NCBI RefSeq assembly: GCF_026210795.1 | Contig: NC_089435.1 | Location: 3,162,001-3,226,000 of the forward strand | Length of the DNA stretch: 64,000 bases | Direction: 5' to 3' | From: Rhizophagus irregularis | Taxonomy: Eukaryota > Glomeromycota > Glomeromycetes > Glomerales > Glomeraceae | In this document: positions 1 to 11,641 of the stretch, piece after piece | How the letters are laid out: the number at the start of each line of letters is the position of its first letter | Position numbering within the stretch: the stretch's first letter is position 1 | Program-made: the position numbers and the translations under genes | The notes under the pieces: model-generated | The model's input: only the letters and a program-made list of their open reading frames with translations | The model's database searches: none | Told to the model about the DNA's origin: nothing

Positions 1-290
1 TAGCAATACTCCATACACTTTATCATCTAAGTTTTGTTCATTTGCTGGTCCATATAATCCAAAGTCTTCTGAAATGAGAGATAAAGCAGTAGTATGAATT
101 TGTAGGATATTCCACTATGAAATCCCTACGGAAATATCCTGATAATATAACATATTCAAGAAATTATTTGAAGAATACTTCTCAAACCCTCAGTAAATTG
201 TTTAGTCATCATAAATTCTTTAGCTTCTTAGTTACCATAAAGCTTTAATCCTCCAAACTTAGATACTTCCCAATGTATTTTAAGTTATAT
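1..290 (-). pseudogene. Protein kinase fossil, truncated by window edge
   Basis: Read on the minus strand, this stretch gives broken pieces of a kinase domain. Around 290-200 it reads WEVSKFGGLKLYGN, a stop, then EAKEFMMTKQFTEG, which resembles the hinge region. Around 90-1 it reads EDFGLYGPANEQ followed by KVYGVL, which matches the DFG and activation-loop segment of the kinase family intact at 30-32 kb (ISDFGLCRPVES, then VFGVLPY). Several stops interrupt it, including one right after LYGN, so it is a decayed copy. The APE segment would lie beyond the left edge. A shorter live exon starting after the TTTCAG near position 69 cannot be excluded. Confidence 0.5.
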
Positions 291-839
291 CTACAATGAA
301 TATTTTTAAATAAAAATAATTTTGATGGTTCTTAATATTAATAAAAATGTAATAAAAATGTAATAAATTAAGTTGTAAATACCAATAAAGTAAGGTAATT
401 TACTTCATTTAAATATATTTCGGCTTCCATTGAATTATTTTTAAGAGATATTTTACTGGGAAAAATTTATTTTAGACGAAAAAATATAGACGAAATTTTT
501 TTTTCGATCATTCAAGTGAGAGTCACTAAAAGGAATATTATCATTGATTTTTTTTTTTTGACCATATTTTTGATCTGTAATTCTGACATCATGACCATGA
601 CTTAAGCATTCGCGAGAAATACAATTAAAATTAAATACTAAATCATAAAAAAAATTGTTGTGAATTAATATTTGATTATTATGATATTAATATTTATATT
701 TAGTTAATACAATTATATGTATTAGCATTACACAACCGAAAATAGGTGGCAGTATATGAAATTATATAGACATAAAATAAATTGATTTTTATCAACCGCA
801 GTATCAAAAAGATCACATGTTCCATTCACCAAATAGTAG
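291..839. other. AT-rich intergenic DNA
   Basis: No gene, RNA gene or repeat was recognised here beyond short A and T runs. Confidence 0.5.
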
Positions 840-1690
840 AGTTGAAAAATTGTCAACGGATTTAAAAAAAATTTTTTTGTCTTTTAAATTTTATTAGAAA
901 ATGTTCGTGGAGAATTTTTTCTTTTTTTTTTATTAGATTTTTTATAAAATAAAATTTTGGTGTTTTTTTTAATATAGGTAAAGCTCTTCTTTGATGGCAA
1001 TTTCTTTGAGTAATTTTCTTTAATAGAAAAGAATTTTTTTTTTGATAAAATATTTCGTTCGAGAATTTTTTTTATTGATGAGGGAAATTTCCTTTAATAG
1101 AGGAGTTTTTTTTTATGGATAATTTTGTTAAAGAATTTTTAATAAGGAGATTTTTTTTGACAGATAATTTCTTTGGAATTTTTTTTTTAACAGGAGAGAT
1201 TTATTTTTTATAGAGAATTTCATTGAGAATTTTTTAATAGGGAAGAATTTTTTTTCTTGATAGATAATTTTTTTAGAAAATTATTTTAGCAGGGATATTT
1301 TTTTTTTGATAAAGACTTTCATTAAGAATTTTTTTAACAGGAGAGATTTATTTTTGATAGAGAATTTCATTGAGAATTTTTTAATAGGGAAGAATTTTTT
1401 TTCTTGATAGATAATTTTTTTAGAAAATTATTTTAGCAGGGATATTTTTTTTTTGATAAAGACTTTCATTAAGAATTTTTTTAACAGGAGAGATTTATTT
1501 TTGATAGAGAATTTCATTAAAGAATTTTTCTTTAATAGGGAGATAAATAATATTGCTGAGAATCTTTTTATAGAAATTACATTGTGGAATTTTTTTTTTA
1601 ATAGAAAAGAAATTATTTTTTTTGATAGTTCGTTAGTAAATTTTTTAACAGAGGGGATTTTTTTTTTGATAGAATTTCGGTAAAGAATCC
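840..1690. repeat. T-rich degenerate satellite with a 147-bp tandem unit
   Basis: The region is built from variants of a roughly 30-bp T-rich word (GATAGATAATTTTTTT, AATAGGGAAGAATTTTT and similar). Between about 1185 and 1560 a higher-order unit repeats: the word CAGGAGAGAT starts at 1191, 1338 and 1485, a constant period of 147 bp, and adjoining copies are nearly identical. The 76-residue ORF inside is a by-product of the satellite and has no coding character. Related sequence in opposite orientation lies at 3060-3780. Confidence 0.8.
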
Positions 1691-1741
1691 TTTCTTAATA
1701 ATAGGGAAGGTTTTTGATGTAGTTGATGAAAATCTACACAG

Positions 1742-1934
1742 TATATATGTTGTGCCTCAGATTGATTCTTGCCTCAGATTAAAACTCACGCTGCGTGAGA
1801 TCAACACCAGATCACGTGCATTACATATATGGTAATTTTACTATGTAGATCATCACGTGTATATACATAATTCGTCACATCCTATTGGTAGTTTTAATCT
1901 GAGGCAAGAATCAATCTGAGGCACAACATATATA
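1742..1934. mobile_element. MITE with perfect 45-bp terminal inverted repeats
   Basis: Positions 1742-1786 and 1890-1934 are perfect inverted repeats of 45 bp, separated by 103 bp. Each arm carries the word GCCTCAGATT twice. The outer ends are TA-rich, so a TA target duplication is possible but the exact border inside the (TA)n is ambiguous. There is no coding capacity. The size and structure fit a non-autonomous TIR element. Confidence 0.85.
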
Positions 1935-3059
1935 TATATATTTTTAATTAGTAACGATTTCTTTATTAATTAAAAATTTATATATAATATAGATTATATA
2001 ATTAAATAAAAGAAATACATAGAGATAGATAGTGATACTAAGTACATATATACCCTATAACTGACTTTAATTATCTGTAAACTAACTTTAGGCATTTTGT
2101 GCCATGAATATTTCTACTATTATTTTTTTGTAATTATTGTAATTTTCATTCTTTTTTTTGTTCTTTTACCATTTATCATCATCTATATATACAGTATAGT
2201 TAGATAATATAGTTATTAAGTATGATATGTATGATATAACCTCCGGTGCTAGTATAAAGTGTGGTACTAACTATACATTTATAATAACTATATTTTCTAT
2301 ATTTTGTAACTTTTTTAATAGTGGATATAAAAACTTGATCCAACCATTTTAGATCGATAAATTTTATCGATCATTTTTTTAAAAAAAATAATTTTTATTT
2401 TTGAATTTTTTTTGTTTTTTTAAGCCGATGACAAAGAAAAATAATTTTTTTTTGTTTATTTTTATTTTTTTTATTAAAAACTTCTTTTTTTAAAGAAAAG
2501 TTTAAGCACTACCGGACTAGAACACCACTTTGAAGCCAAAATCTCACAATTAGGTGAGAGTTGAGCATGTAGAGCAGGATTTAAGGAACATTTGACTTTG
2601 TAGGTACCTACTTGAACGTCTGAACGAAGATTTTGGCCTTTGATTCCGAATGAAAGATAAGCATTTGGAATTGGGAGTTAGGAGACGTTAGTAGGACCTT
2701 TACTAATATTTCTTTCGTTTTCTTTTAACCGTAGTAACCTCCTATTTGAACACCTTGAAAGGTACAGGTTAAGAACAATATTGCTTGAAGAACTTGGGTA
2801 CGTTGCAATAGAAGATTTGATTTGGATTTTACTTAAAGAAACATTTTAATGTTTCATTTTTTTTCTTTTATTAGAGAACAGGACGCGTCCAATATGTCAT
2901 TCAGGATTATTAGGTGATAAATTATGAAAATTTTAACACTCATATTTCTATTTTTCTATTTTATAGATAATAAATCACTTAAGCTGAATTGGTTATTTTA
3001 TTATAAATGATTTTTTTTATATATTATACAACCTCAGAGGTTATACATACTCAATCGAA
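1935..3059. other. Intergenic DNA between opposed satellites
   Basis: No gene recognised. Holds A/T-rich sequence and a less AT-biased patch at about 2500-2830 with no ORF and no recognisable RNA. Confidence 0.4.
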
Positions 3060-3780
3060 AAAAAAAATAATTTTATAAATTTATTATAATTGTAAAATTT
3101 AATAAAAAATTTCCCAATTTTTTTTTAAAAAAAATTTCATGCCAAAATTCTCAATACTCCTATTAAAAAAAATTATTTACAATAAATTTTTATTAAAAAA
3201 GACTTCTAAAAGAAATTCTTTATCAAAAAAAAAGACTCACCTATAAAAAAACTTTTTAACCAAACAAATGAAAATTTTCTAACGAAAATCTTTCCTATTC
3301 AAAAAATTTTTAACCTATTAAAAAAAATTCTCAAAAGAATTTTTATATCAATCCTATTATACTAGCTTGTTTTCAAAAAGGTGTGATTGGGTGATTTTCG
3401 TGATACAGTGATCTGAACACACCTTTCGTAAATTTACAAAAAAAAAAAAATCTCCCTTGTTAAAAAATTTACTAACGAAATGATCTATCAAAAAAAAAAA
3501 ATCTTTTCCATTAAAAAAAAATTCTACAATCATGAAATTTCTATCAAAAAAAAAAAAAGATTCTCAGCAAAATTAATTACGAAATTCTCTATTAAAAACA
3601 AATCCTCCCATTAAAAAAAATTCTCTACCACCAAAAAATATTTTTGCCTATTAAAAAAAAAATACTCAAAAAGAAATTCTTTACTAAGAGAAGCTCCTTC
3701 CTATTAAAAAAAAATTCTTTAAAAATTCTTTATCAAAAAAAAAAATTCTCCTTGTTAAAAAAAATTTTCTATCAAATAAT
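3060..3780. repeat. A-rich degenerate satellite, inverse of 840-1690
   Basis: Made of variants of A-rich words such as ATTCTTTATCAAAAAAA and TATTAAAAAAAATTC. Its reverse complement reads GATAAAGAATTTTT and AATAGG, the same vocabulary as the T-rich block at 840-1690. The two blocks therefore form a loose inverted pair about 1.4 kb apart. A short insert at about 3378-3428 carries AGGTGTG and CACACCT as inverted words. Confidence 0.7.
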
Positions 3781-5280
3781 CGGTAAGGCGCTATATATGG
3801 AATCCAAAAGATTTGATTTCCATAAATGGAAATCATTGTAACATGAAAAACAACGAGACAAGTTGTTTCATAACAAGTCACTTGTGTAATTATACGGTAC
3901 GCCATCGCCATACATTTGTGCTGTTCATTCCAAAACGTGACATGTTCGAGTCAGAATCTGCGCATAATTGGCTAATAACGATCATTAGTTTTGAAAAGTT
4001 TATATCGTGACTTTATAAAACTAAAAATTTTTCCAATGATAAATTTTAAAAAAGGTTTTAACTTTATTTTATTATTTGTTTGCAATTATATAGATAGATT
4101 TTAGATAGAATACAGGTCGTAGATTTAGTTAGTGTCTTATATACGGGATGGATGGTAGGTTCAGTACGTAATTTTATTGCTAGTTTTTGGATGTATGGTA
4201 TCAGTGGATGGATTTTGACGTGATCCGATTTTACTTTCCTGGATTAAATGAAATCACAGCTTAGTAACATACAGTAAATTGGATCTATCTATAACCCGAA
4301 AAAACTCTAACAGGTTTCTTTTCTATAGGTTTTTTACAGGGATTTGGTTTTTACGCAGATTCAATAGAAATAGTTATAGATTTTTAGATAATAAATTTTA
4401 GTTATAAAGATAATATTCTCTAGAAGAATATTATTTTTAGATCTGTAAATTGTTTACATATTAATAAAGAAATTTTTTTAAAAAAAAAACTTTATAAAAC
4501 ACGTAATGATTAACAGGAAGAATTAATTTTCAATCCAGCAACATTCCGTGAATTTTATTTCTTCTTCAAACTAGATTCTATATTATATGCCCGTTTATCT
4601 CAATATTGATTATTGTTCAATTTAGATAAACGTTAATTTACTTTGCTCGATTCATAATTAACTCATTTTTTTCAAGGTAACTGACATTGTATAATCTTAT
4701 AGTTTCGTATTTCTAAATAGATTTAGTTATCAATTAGATTAATCAGTAATTTTAATATTATCATCATGATTTCTTTCATTCTATAGGTAACTGATCTGTC
4801 AATTTAGACTAGAATATTAATTAGGGGTTTTCGATCTCTATTTAGCTAAATTTTTTTCATATCTGTATACAATAGAACAATCCTTTATTATTATCTCCTA
4901 AAGTGTTTTATTGTATGTGACAAATTTCCCCAGATTTTTGCAAATAAAATAGGCAATTAATTAATGAATTTTTATATTATCATGAATTAATTAATGAATT
5001 TTACATTACCATGAGAACTAACTGAAAGGTTAATAAAAATGAATTCGTGACAACTACTTCGATAAAAAAAAATATGTACATACAGTATATTCAAAAAAAA
5101 AGATCATTAATATATGATCAACAAAAAAAAAATTATTTTTCTAACCTTTTCAACTTTTCACACGATTTCAGAATATGCCAGATGTAATTTATACTCCTAA
5201 TTATGTACCAGGATAATTTGATGATATACCTGAAGATGAACAAGATGAACAACAAATAAGTAATGATTAAAAAAGGTTAC
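3781..5280. other. Intergenic DNA with a possible fossil exon
   Basis: No intact gene. At about 5172-5270 on the plus strand, after a TTTCAG acceptor-like site, the reading MPDVIYTPNYVPG, stop, FDDIPEDEQDEQQISND, stop looks like a decayed last exon. Its family is not recognised. The rest is AT-rich. Confidence 0.35.
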
Positions 5281-6085
5281 AAATTTCGGCTTTGAGTGGA
5301 TTATAATTTCGGCCAGAATTAAAATAATATTATTCCATAAATTTTTATTAATTTTGGTGGTCCCAGCCTAAATTAACCGAGCCGGTATCCGGATAAAAAC
5401 CGGATAAAACTTTTTTTTTTTTATTTCAGTAGAGACAAGTATTACAAATGTATTTAATAGAAGCGCTAACTACAAAGTAGAAAAGACTAACTATTTTAAG
5501 TATCAACATCCCGCAAGCAGGCCCAATTAAGAACTACTTCAACAGTAAAACTACGCTACTGCTAAAGCTAGAAAAATGAAACGAAATAAAAAAAATAAAA
5601 AAATAACGCACTGGGTAATAGGAATATGACTAAATAGGAATAAAAAAAACGGGGGGAAGGAAAAAAAGCTAAAGCTAAAAAAAAACCTAAGAACTATCGC
5701 ACTACAACTACCTACAAATTCAACTATTCACTCCTTTTTAATTCACCCAATAACTTCAACGTGGGAACCTATAAATGAATTAAAGAAAAAAGCTGCATGA
5801 AATTAGTATATTAGTCGTACAAGTATCAGAGGCACTTCCTTTTTCTATTCTTAGGATTTTGCTTGAAATCAAAACCGGATAAAACCGCTACGGATCGAAA
5901 CTCTAATTTAAATATCAATTTATATCACGTGATACGTTAAACTTGCAATTTTATTGGCTAGATTTATATAGTTTAGATTATAATTCTTAATTCTGGCCCG
6001 ACTTAAATATAATTTTAGCCAGATTTATATAGCTAAAAGTAATTTTGGTCAGAGTAAAGTGGCCAAAATATTTAATAGTAAAATA
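5281..6085. mobile_element. Possible TIR element split by a LINE fragment
   Basis: GGCCAGAATTAA near 5313 recurs in inverted form (TTAATTCTGGCC) near 5990, and similar TTTCGGC or TTTGGCC words lie near both ends. Without the LINE fragment at 5411-5870 this leaves an element of about 330 bp containing ACCGAGCCGG and CACGTG words. Borders and target duplication were not resolved. Confidence 0.35.
5411..5870 (-). mobile_element. 5'-truncated LINE (3' end only) with 15-bp TSD
   Basis: The word AAAACCGGATAAAAC occurs at 5396-5410 and again at 5871-5885. Between the copies lies a 460-bp insert that begins on the plus strand with a T run (5411-5423), a poly(A) tail on the minus strand. At its minus-strand start it reads an open tail (QNPKNRKRKCL) ending in a stop, followed by an untranslated region that ends in CTACTGAAAT and A's. 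A 15-bp duplication with a poly(A) tail is the mark of target-primed reverse transcription. The untranslated region looks like the 3' end of LINEs common in this fungal group. Confidence 0.85.
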
Positions 6086-6189
6086 TTCTAACTTTGAATT
6101 GCTACAAAAAAACATTTTATAGAAAATTAAAACTATAGCTTTGTTAAGCTTGTTCTGTTTTATTATTATAGTTATACTTTACATTATCT

Positions 6190-7800
6190 TTTTTTTTTTT
6201 TGAATGAATAGTAGTAATTTTATTCTCCTCTATACTAGAAACTCTTTTTCATTTATCTATTTTACCCATACCTTGAGACTTCTCAAATCTAACTACCTCT
6301 TCACATCTCAATTTCCAAATTCTTTCATAAATATATGACAAATATAAATCACATTTCGAATCAGATTTCTTGTATTGTTTGTTTTTCCAAATCTTCACGT
6401 TAATAAGTCCACGCGTGATCTCGTATAATAAATTCTCTAAAGGAAGTAAACGTGACTTTAGTGTAACAATGTTATAACACTTTTCCCTTTCTTTCTTATC
6501 TTCTATTATTTCGCTGACTACTTCCTTCCATAAATCATATAAACAAAATTTATTTCGATTACAGTTCCAAACATGATCCCATGATTCTACTCCTTAGTTA
6601 CACCTGATACATCTATTTGAAGAAATTCCAAACACTTTACGCTGATATAGTACTTCTGATTGTAGTGATTGAAGAAAGTTCTTTATTCTAAATGCTCTAA
6701 TATGTGTATCCATACACTGACTTCGTTACGAATTATCATAAAAAAAATTGGACAATTAATATCGTAACTTATATTGGTCACGAATAAATTTTCTAACTGC
6801 TTTAGCAGCATAAGTTCCGCCTTATTATTAAGATAACTAAGGTCTTTGTCCACTTTCTGTAGCAACCCTCTATAACAAAATTCTTCCAACGTAAATTAAA
6901 TTCATCAACTAGTAAATTATTCCATAATATACTAATATCTGACATTGTCGACGCGTTATCTATTAAATCTTTCTTCATTGCTTCAATCTTAACGTTGAAC
7001 GCTGACGTCTCCTCCAATACGTCGCAAATAAATTCAACTCGCAGATTCTTTTCCGCAATTATTTGATATAAAAACTTGAGCAACGTATAATTGTTGAAAT
7101 CTATTTTTTCCCTATTACTCATCTCGTTTCTAAAATTTTCTAACTCGACAACATACTTGTTAATTTCGATAATAACCCCAAAGCTATAATTAATGTAATC
7201 AAAATGCTTTTAATCTCATTTATCTTCCTCCATACTAAATTTAAAACTATTGCTTCTATTTTTTTATATATTGAACTCTACACTTCCTAGCGTTTGTTTT
7301 TTTTAACTTTATCGTTATTATATTTAACCATTGACGCTGCCGTAATTGTTATTTTCTTAATATCTTTCCAATTACCAATCAAAATGTTTAAATTTCTCCA
7401 AATAAAATTTTCTTTATTTGTGCAAATATAGTCTAACCATATCAAAAAGTTCACCTCTTCTAACTCTTCCATTCCCATTCTTTTTAATTCATTCATTTCC
7501 TTATCTTTATTGATAATCAAAATATTATTTTTATCTATATTATTTTTCTTACTTTAATTTCTCTATTTAATCCGTCCCCAATATTACAGTGTATTAAACA
7601 GTTATCTTCCTCTTTGTTTCTGGCAATATTCTTACTGCATTCCGAACATTTCTTTAACAATGGAGCGCCATTATCATTGCCAACCATCGAACCTTCCATC
7701 TTATAATAAAAACCTATACTATTAAATGTTTTACTCTTGGATTTCCGCTTATATTTACAAAATATAGCTCCATCGTTATCGTTCCACGTAATCATTTTAT
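6190..7800 (-). pseudogene. Decayed LINE reverse-transcriptase C-terminal region
   Basis: Minus-strand fragments in several frames can be strung together. Near 6610-6490 the reading is RCIRCN, stop, then ESWDHVWNCNRNKF, a CxxC...H...C knuckle typical of the end of LINE polyproteins in arbuscular mycorrhizal fungi. It continues through LWKLRCEEVVRFEKSQG-like sequence (seen as WKLRCEEVVRFEKSQG) near 6290. ORFs at 6802-7122 and 7287-7520 hold tryptophan- and asparagine-rich pieces compatible with the same polyprotein. Stops and frame changes are frequent, so the copy is dead. It is independent of the LINE fragment at 5411-5870, which has its own target duplication. Confidence 0.55.
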
Positions 7801-8224
7801 TATTTTTCTTAGAAACTGTATCGCTGTCCTTTAAGCAATCTATCGATTTTGTGCTCTGCCTTGTTAATTTTATACCTATCTTTAATCTCTCTCGTATTCT
7901 CGTCTGTACATACTATTTGACTTAAACGTTTATACCTTATGAAGTTTAATATGATGGATCATTCTAGTCCAAATTATAATATTGTTATTGTACGGGGCTT
8001 AATAATGATCTGATGTAGTGCGAAGCTTTGACGTGACTTTCAGATGGATTGCTACCAATCCACGTGATGGCGTGGCTACGTACGAAATAACTGCTGTAAT
8101 TGCGAAAGATGCAGTTAAAACTTTTATATAATAATAAGGAATTTTTTGGGAATTCTAAAATACCCAACGGAAAGCTGCAATTATAATGTTGCAATCACTA
8201 GTGCAGATTCAACCTTTATTTTTA

Positions 8225-9035
8225 AGTGATTGCAACGTCCTAGCTATTGATCGAAGCTCTTCATTAGGGTGCTCTTCAAAAATAGTAGATAAAAGATTGA
8301 GCGCGACTGTGGTATTGAAATGTTGACCGTGTTTTGTCTACTTGCTCCCAAAAAAATTTCGAAGTTGACTACAGAAAACCTCAGCATTGCAAAAAGTGGC
8401 AGACACGTTGTGAGTCTTCTTCGATATGATGTGACTGCAAATCTGAAAGCTTCTTGCAATAATCATTTAATTCCGAGTTCCTGACAAATACATTATTATA
8501 CTCTTGGATAGTGCATTTCCTTTTTCGTTTGTGGAGATTTACAGACTTTGGCTCATCAAAATCTTCATCCTCAGCTTCATTTATAATATCGCCCTATGAA
8601 AAAAAATTTCTTTAAAATATACTTAAAATGTACTTATATATTTTAAAATATATCTAAAATGTACTTAAAATTTTTAAATGTACTTATAATATACTTAAAA
8701 TTGCAATTTTAAGTATATTTAAAGTATAAAATTTTATACTTAAATTACATTTAAAATATACTTAATTGCAATTTAAATATAATTTAAGTATAATTTAAGT
8801 GCAATTTTAAGTATATTTTAAGTATATTTTAAAATGTTAAGTATATTTTAGGTATATTTTAAAAATATATAAGTATATTTTAAGTATATTTTAAAAAAAT
8901 ACATAAGTATATTTTAAGTACATTTTAAAGAATTTTTTTTTTATAGGGTCGTCACACGATTGTGATGAAGTATCGTCACATGCATGACTGTGATTGTTTA
9001 CACGATTGTGATGACGGAAGTACTCGCCTCACACG
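8225..9035 (-). pseudogene. Decayed gene of unknown family split by a MITE
   Basis: On the minus strand an open reading begins near 9020 (EYFRHHNRVNNHSHACDD) and runs to the MITE border at 8949. It resumes in the same frame at 8591 (IINEAEDEDFDEPKS), followed by a basic KRKRKC stretch and a stop near 8400. Another open piece in a shifted frame (TIFEEHPNEELRSIARTL) follows down to about 8230. Removing the MITE and one copy of its 3-bp TCG duplication joins the two halves without a frame change. The family is not recognised. The internal stop and frameshift say it is no longer functional, unless introns explain them. Confidence 0.45.
8592..8948. mobile_element. Palindromic MITE built of AAAATATACTT units
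   Basis: The 357-bp element starts CCCTATGAAAAAAAATT and ends in the inverse, AATTTTTTTTTTATAGGG. It is a near-palindrome along its whole length, with the 11-bp word AAAATATACTT repeated in one orientation in the left half and inverted in the right. TCG flanks it on both sides (8589-8591 and 8949-8951), a 3-bp duplication compatible with PIF/Harbinger-type insertion. It has no coding capacity and sits inside a decayed ORF. Confidence 0.75.
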
Positions 9036-9059
9036 TTTTCAGCTTTAAATAGATAAAAC

Positions 9060-9540
9060 GAAGTCAATATAATTGAGTTAGATGAAACGCACATACCAAC
9101 AGCCAAAGTCTGGGGAGACTGGGCATGGCTCCGTAAGGCACCATGCCACCAATGGCACAGCGACCAATTGGGATGATAACTGCTTCGTGATTACCACAAA
9201 GATTTGGCTCGCCAGCGACGAATGGCACACGCGACAACCCCAGTTGTGGATGCACCCCATCTCAGTCCAAGTGCTCAACTTGCCGGCAAAGCCCAACACT
9301 TGGGTTTATGTCATAATCACTAACAGAGTGTTTTCGACTCCTCAGACAAAACTAGTAGAACTATAGAAGGACGTTTACAGTAGGCCGCTTTCCGTACGCC
9401 AGGTCTGGTTACCTGACTGGAAGCTTTCGCAAACTGTAGCCACGAGGTGCTTCCAGTTCTACAAATTCTACTAGTCTGCACAAAGAGAACTAACCTGTTT
9501 CAATTTATTCCTAAAGAATTTCAACTTCAGACTTTTATTG
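9060..9540. repeat. Less AT-rich dispersed repeat
   Basis: This block has more balanced base composition than its surroundings. It contains AAGGACGTTTACAGTA at 9367 and TGTAGCCACGAGGTGCTTCC near 9437, which recur with few changes at 60240-60290. The overlapping 94-, 73- and 63-residue ORFs lie on both strands and show no recognisable domain, so I do not call a gene. Confidence 0.45.
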
Positions 9541-11100
9541 TCATTCTTGTCATAAACACAAGTGATTCGATTTATATCGTTTTTCAAGGCTTTGTGACAT
9601 TCATTATCAGTCGCATCTAGATGATTTTTGTAATAACAATTTTCCCAGATAATATAAACTTACCAGGACATGAGAGTTCATTAATTATTTTTTTCGTCAA
9701 AAAAAAAAGAAGTGACGAAAAGAATAAACAAAAGTAAAAAAAAATTTTGAGGTATATATAGTTTAATCGCGTATTGATTATGCACAAACTGATTTGATTT
9801 CACGATTATGATGATTTTACTATGTAAACAATGTAAACAGAGCTTAAGAGCTTAGGAGCTTAGCGCGTAAAATTTACAAAATTTACACTTGTTCTTTTAA
9901 GTGAGACGCGACGCGCCCATTTATTTATACATAACAGTATTTGAATACTGTGAGTAATTATAACATCCTGAACAATAGACATATCACGGTCCTAGCCTAC
10001 CTAATAAAAAAGGATGGTCATGTGAACAAAAGGTTAATAATAATGTTGTTTCCGAGTTCTAAACTTTCCTATTAAACAAAAAAAAAAGATGCCGGGGTGG
10101 TCCATACGAACAACAAAAGGCTTTTTATGGATAATAATGTTTAATGAAAAAGTTTTTGGATACTAACTCCTAACCCGAAAAGATTCAAATTTTATGAGAC
10201 GATCACTTTCAGCACTCTTGAAGAAATTAAACTTTAAAGCCTACTGTCTAACAATGTTACTGTTTACTGGAATTTTTAAAGAGGTGGGTAAAGAGTATTT
10301 TATTACCCACTGGCCATAATCCTTGACTGCACACCGCGTAAGCAACGTGCGAAGGTTTATGAGGGCTGACCGAACGACTTTAAAGGGTTGCAAATAGATG
10401 ACTGGGCCCATCATACGAGAACTCACCTCAAGGTTATATCATTGAAAGTGGAGCCTTGGTTAAGGTACCTGAATATAAATCATCAGGTTCAAATTCACCG
10501 TCTTGAAGATATAGTAGTTGGTCTGTAAAGCGCTCTGGAGTCACTCTTGCAAAGGATCTGATGGTCGTCATAATAGAGAACATAGATGGTGGTAAAGGAT
10601 ACCATGATATATATAGTCACTCCTGAAGTGTATGCTTATCCCTAAGGTAGTTGGTTTATGGTGTACAACCACCTGTCAAAATGGTTACTGTTTACAATAC
10701 CATTTTGGTATTCAATATTATGGCCTGAAGTGAATGATCTAGAACTAACATAAGGTTTCAATGTTAATTTATAGGGACCTGTAGAATGACATGAGCGGAA
10801 AGTTCAGTTTACATTTTTCGTTATTTTATGTTGACACGCACATAATTGGTTGACTGACCACCCAACTATTGCGTGTTCCAATCAAAATAATAATAATATA
10901 ATTTCTCTTAGGGAATATTTCAATTGTGTAAGATTTTTTTTTTTTTTGATGGAAGAGATCGTATTGAAAAATCAAATATATAAGAATAACAATAGTTACG
11001 ACTACAAAAATTATAACCAGAATAAAATATCTATTTATTTTAGAATAACTTCTTTTTTTAGGAATGAATCTCTTTAGAAAAATAAAAAGATTAATTTATA
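9541..11100. other. Intergenic DNA with a non-AT-rich patch
   Basis: No gene recognised. The patch at about 10200-10830 is less AT-rich and contains GGTTCAAATTC at about 10488, loosely like a pol III B box. No convincing A box or tRNA fold was found, so a SINE origin is only a possibility. Confidence 0.3.
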
Positions 11101-11170
11101 GGAGGAATTAGGGATAATTAGGGGGTGATAATTAGGGTAAGGGATTAGGGTAAGAGGATTAGTGCAAGGG
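11101..11170. repeat. Interstitial telomere-like TTAGGG cluster
   Basis: Four TTAGGG words and several related TAAGGG/AAGGG words lie within about 60 bp on the plus strand. TTAGGG is the telomere repeat of many fungi. The copies are spaced irregularly, so this is a degenerate interstitial site rather than a chromosome end. Confidence 0.6.
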
Positions 11171-11616
11171 TAAGAGGTTTTTAAATATCATCGTTGAAGA
11201 TAACTCGCTTTGATAAATCTCATAAATCTCAGGCAGTTGATTCGTTACAGGCTTTAGTCTCAACAATTTAATATCAATCAATGTAGTTCTTGAGTTCAAA
11301 TTTTGTTAATACCGTAAATATGAATTCAAAGCAATTAACTTACGTAAACTCATATATTGCGTAATGAAATGTTGTAAATAAAATCACTGTGACTTAAAAT
11401 GTTAAAAAATGCAGCTTGAGTGATTAATAAAAAAAATAAATGTATTTCCTACTGAAGCTACTTCAACAAAGGTTTTCCTGCTTTGTGCGTATTTGGTCTT
11501 TTAAATAACGTCCTCTATGTTCTATAAATATCAGGACATTTTATTAATTGGAAGAAATTTTTTGGTGTCGAGTTTCACAAATTAATAATAAGGGGAGTAC
11601 ACGATTTCAGTGTTCA

Positions 11617-11641
11617 TGGCGCAGTAGAGTATACTGCGCCA
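11617..11641. other. Perfect hairpin upstream of the RING-TPR gene
   Basis: TGGCGCAGTA (11617-11626) and TACTGCGCCA (11632-11641) form a 10-bp perfect stem with a 5-nt loop, about 190 bp before the start of the next gene. It could be a protein-binding palindrome or the core of a tiny MITE. There is no direct evidence for either. Confidence 0.5.

Noticed and set aside
1453-1683. 76-residue plus ORF
   Set aside because: Lies inside the T-rich satellite.
9064-9366. Overlapping ORFs on both strands
   Set aside because: Repeat DNA; no domain and no splice-supported extension.
10241-10426. 61-residue minus ORF
   Set aside because: Short, unrecognised, in a dispersed-repeat-like patch.
10440-10500. 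tRNA or SINE promoter
   Set aside because: Only a weak B-box-like word; no A box at proper spacing and no cloverleaf.
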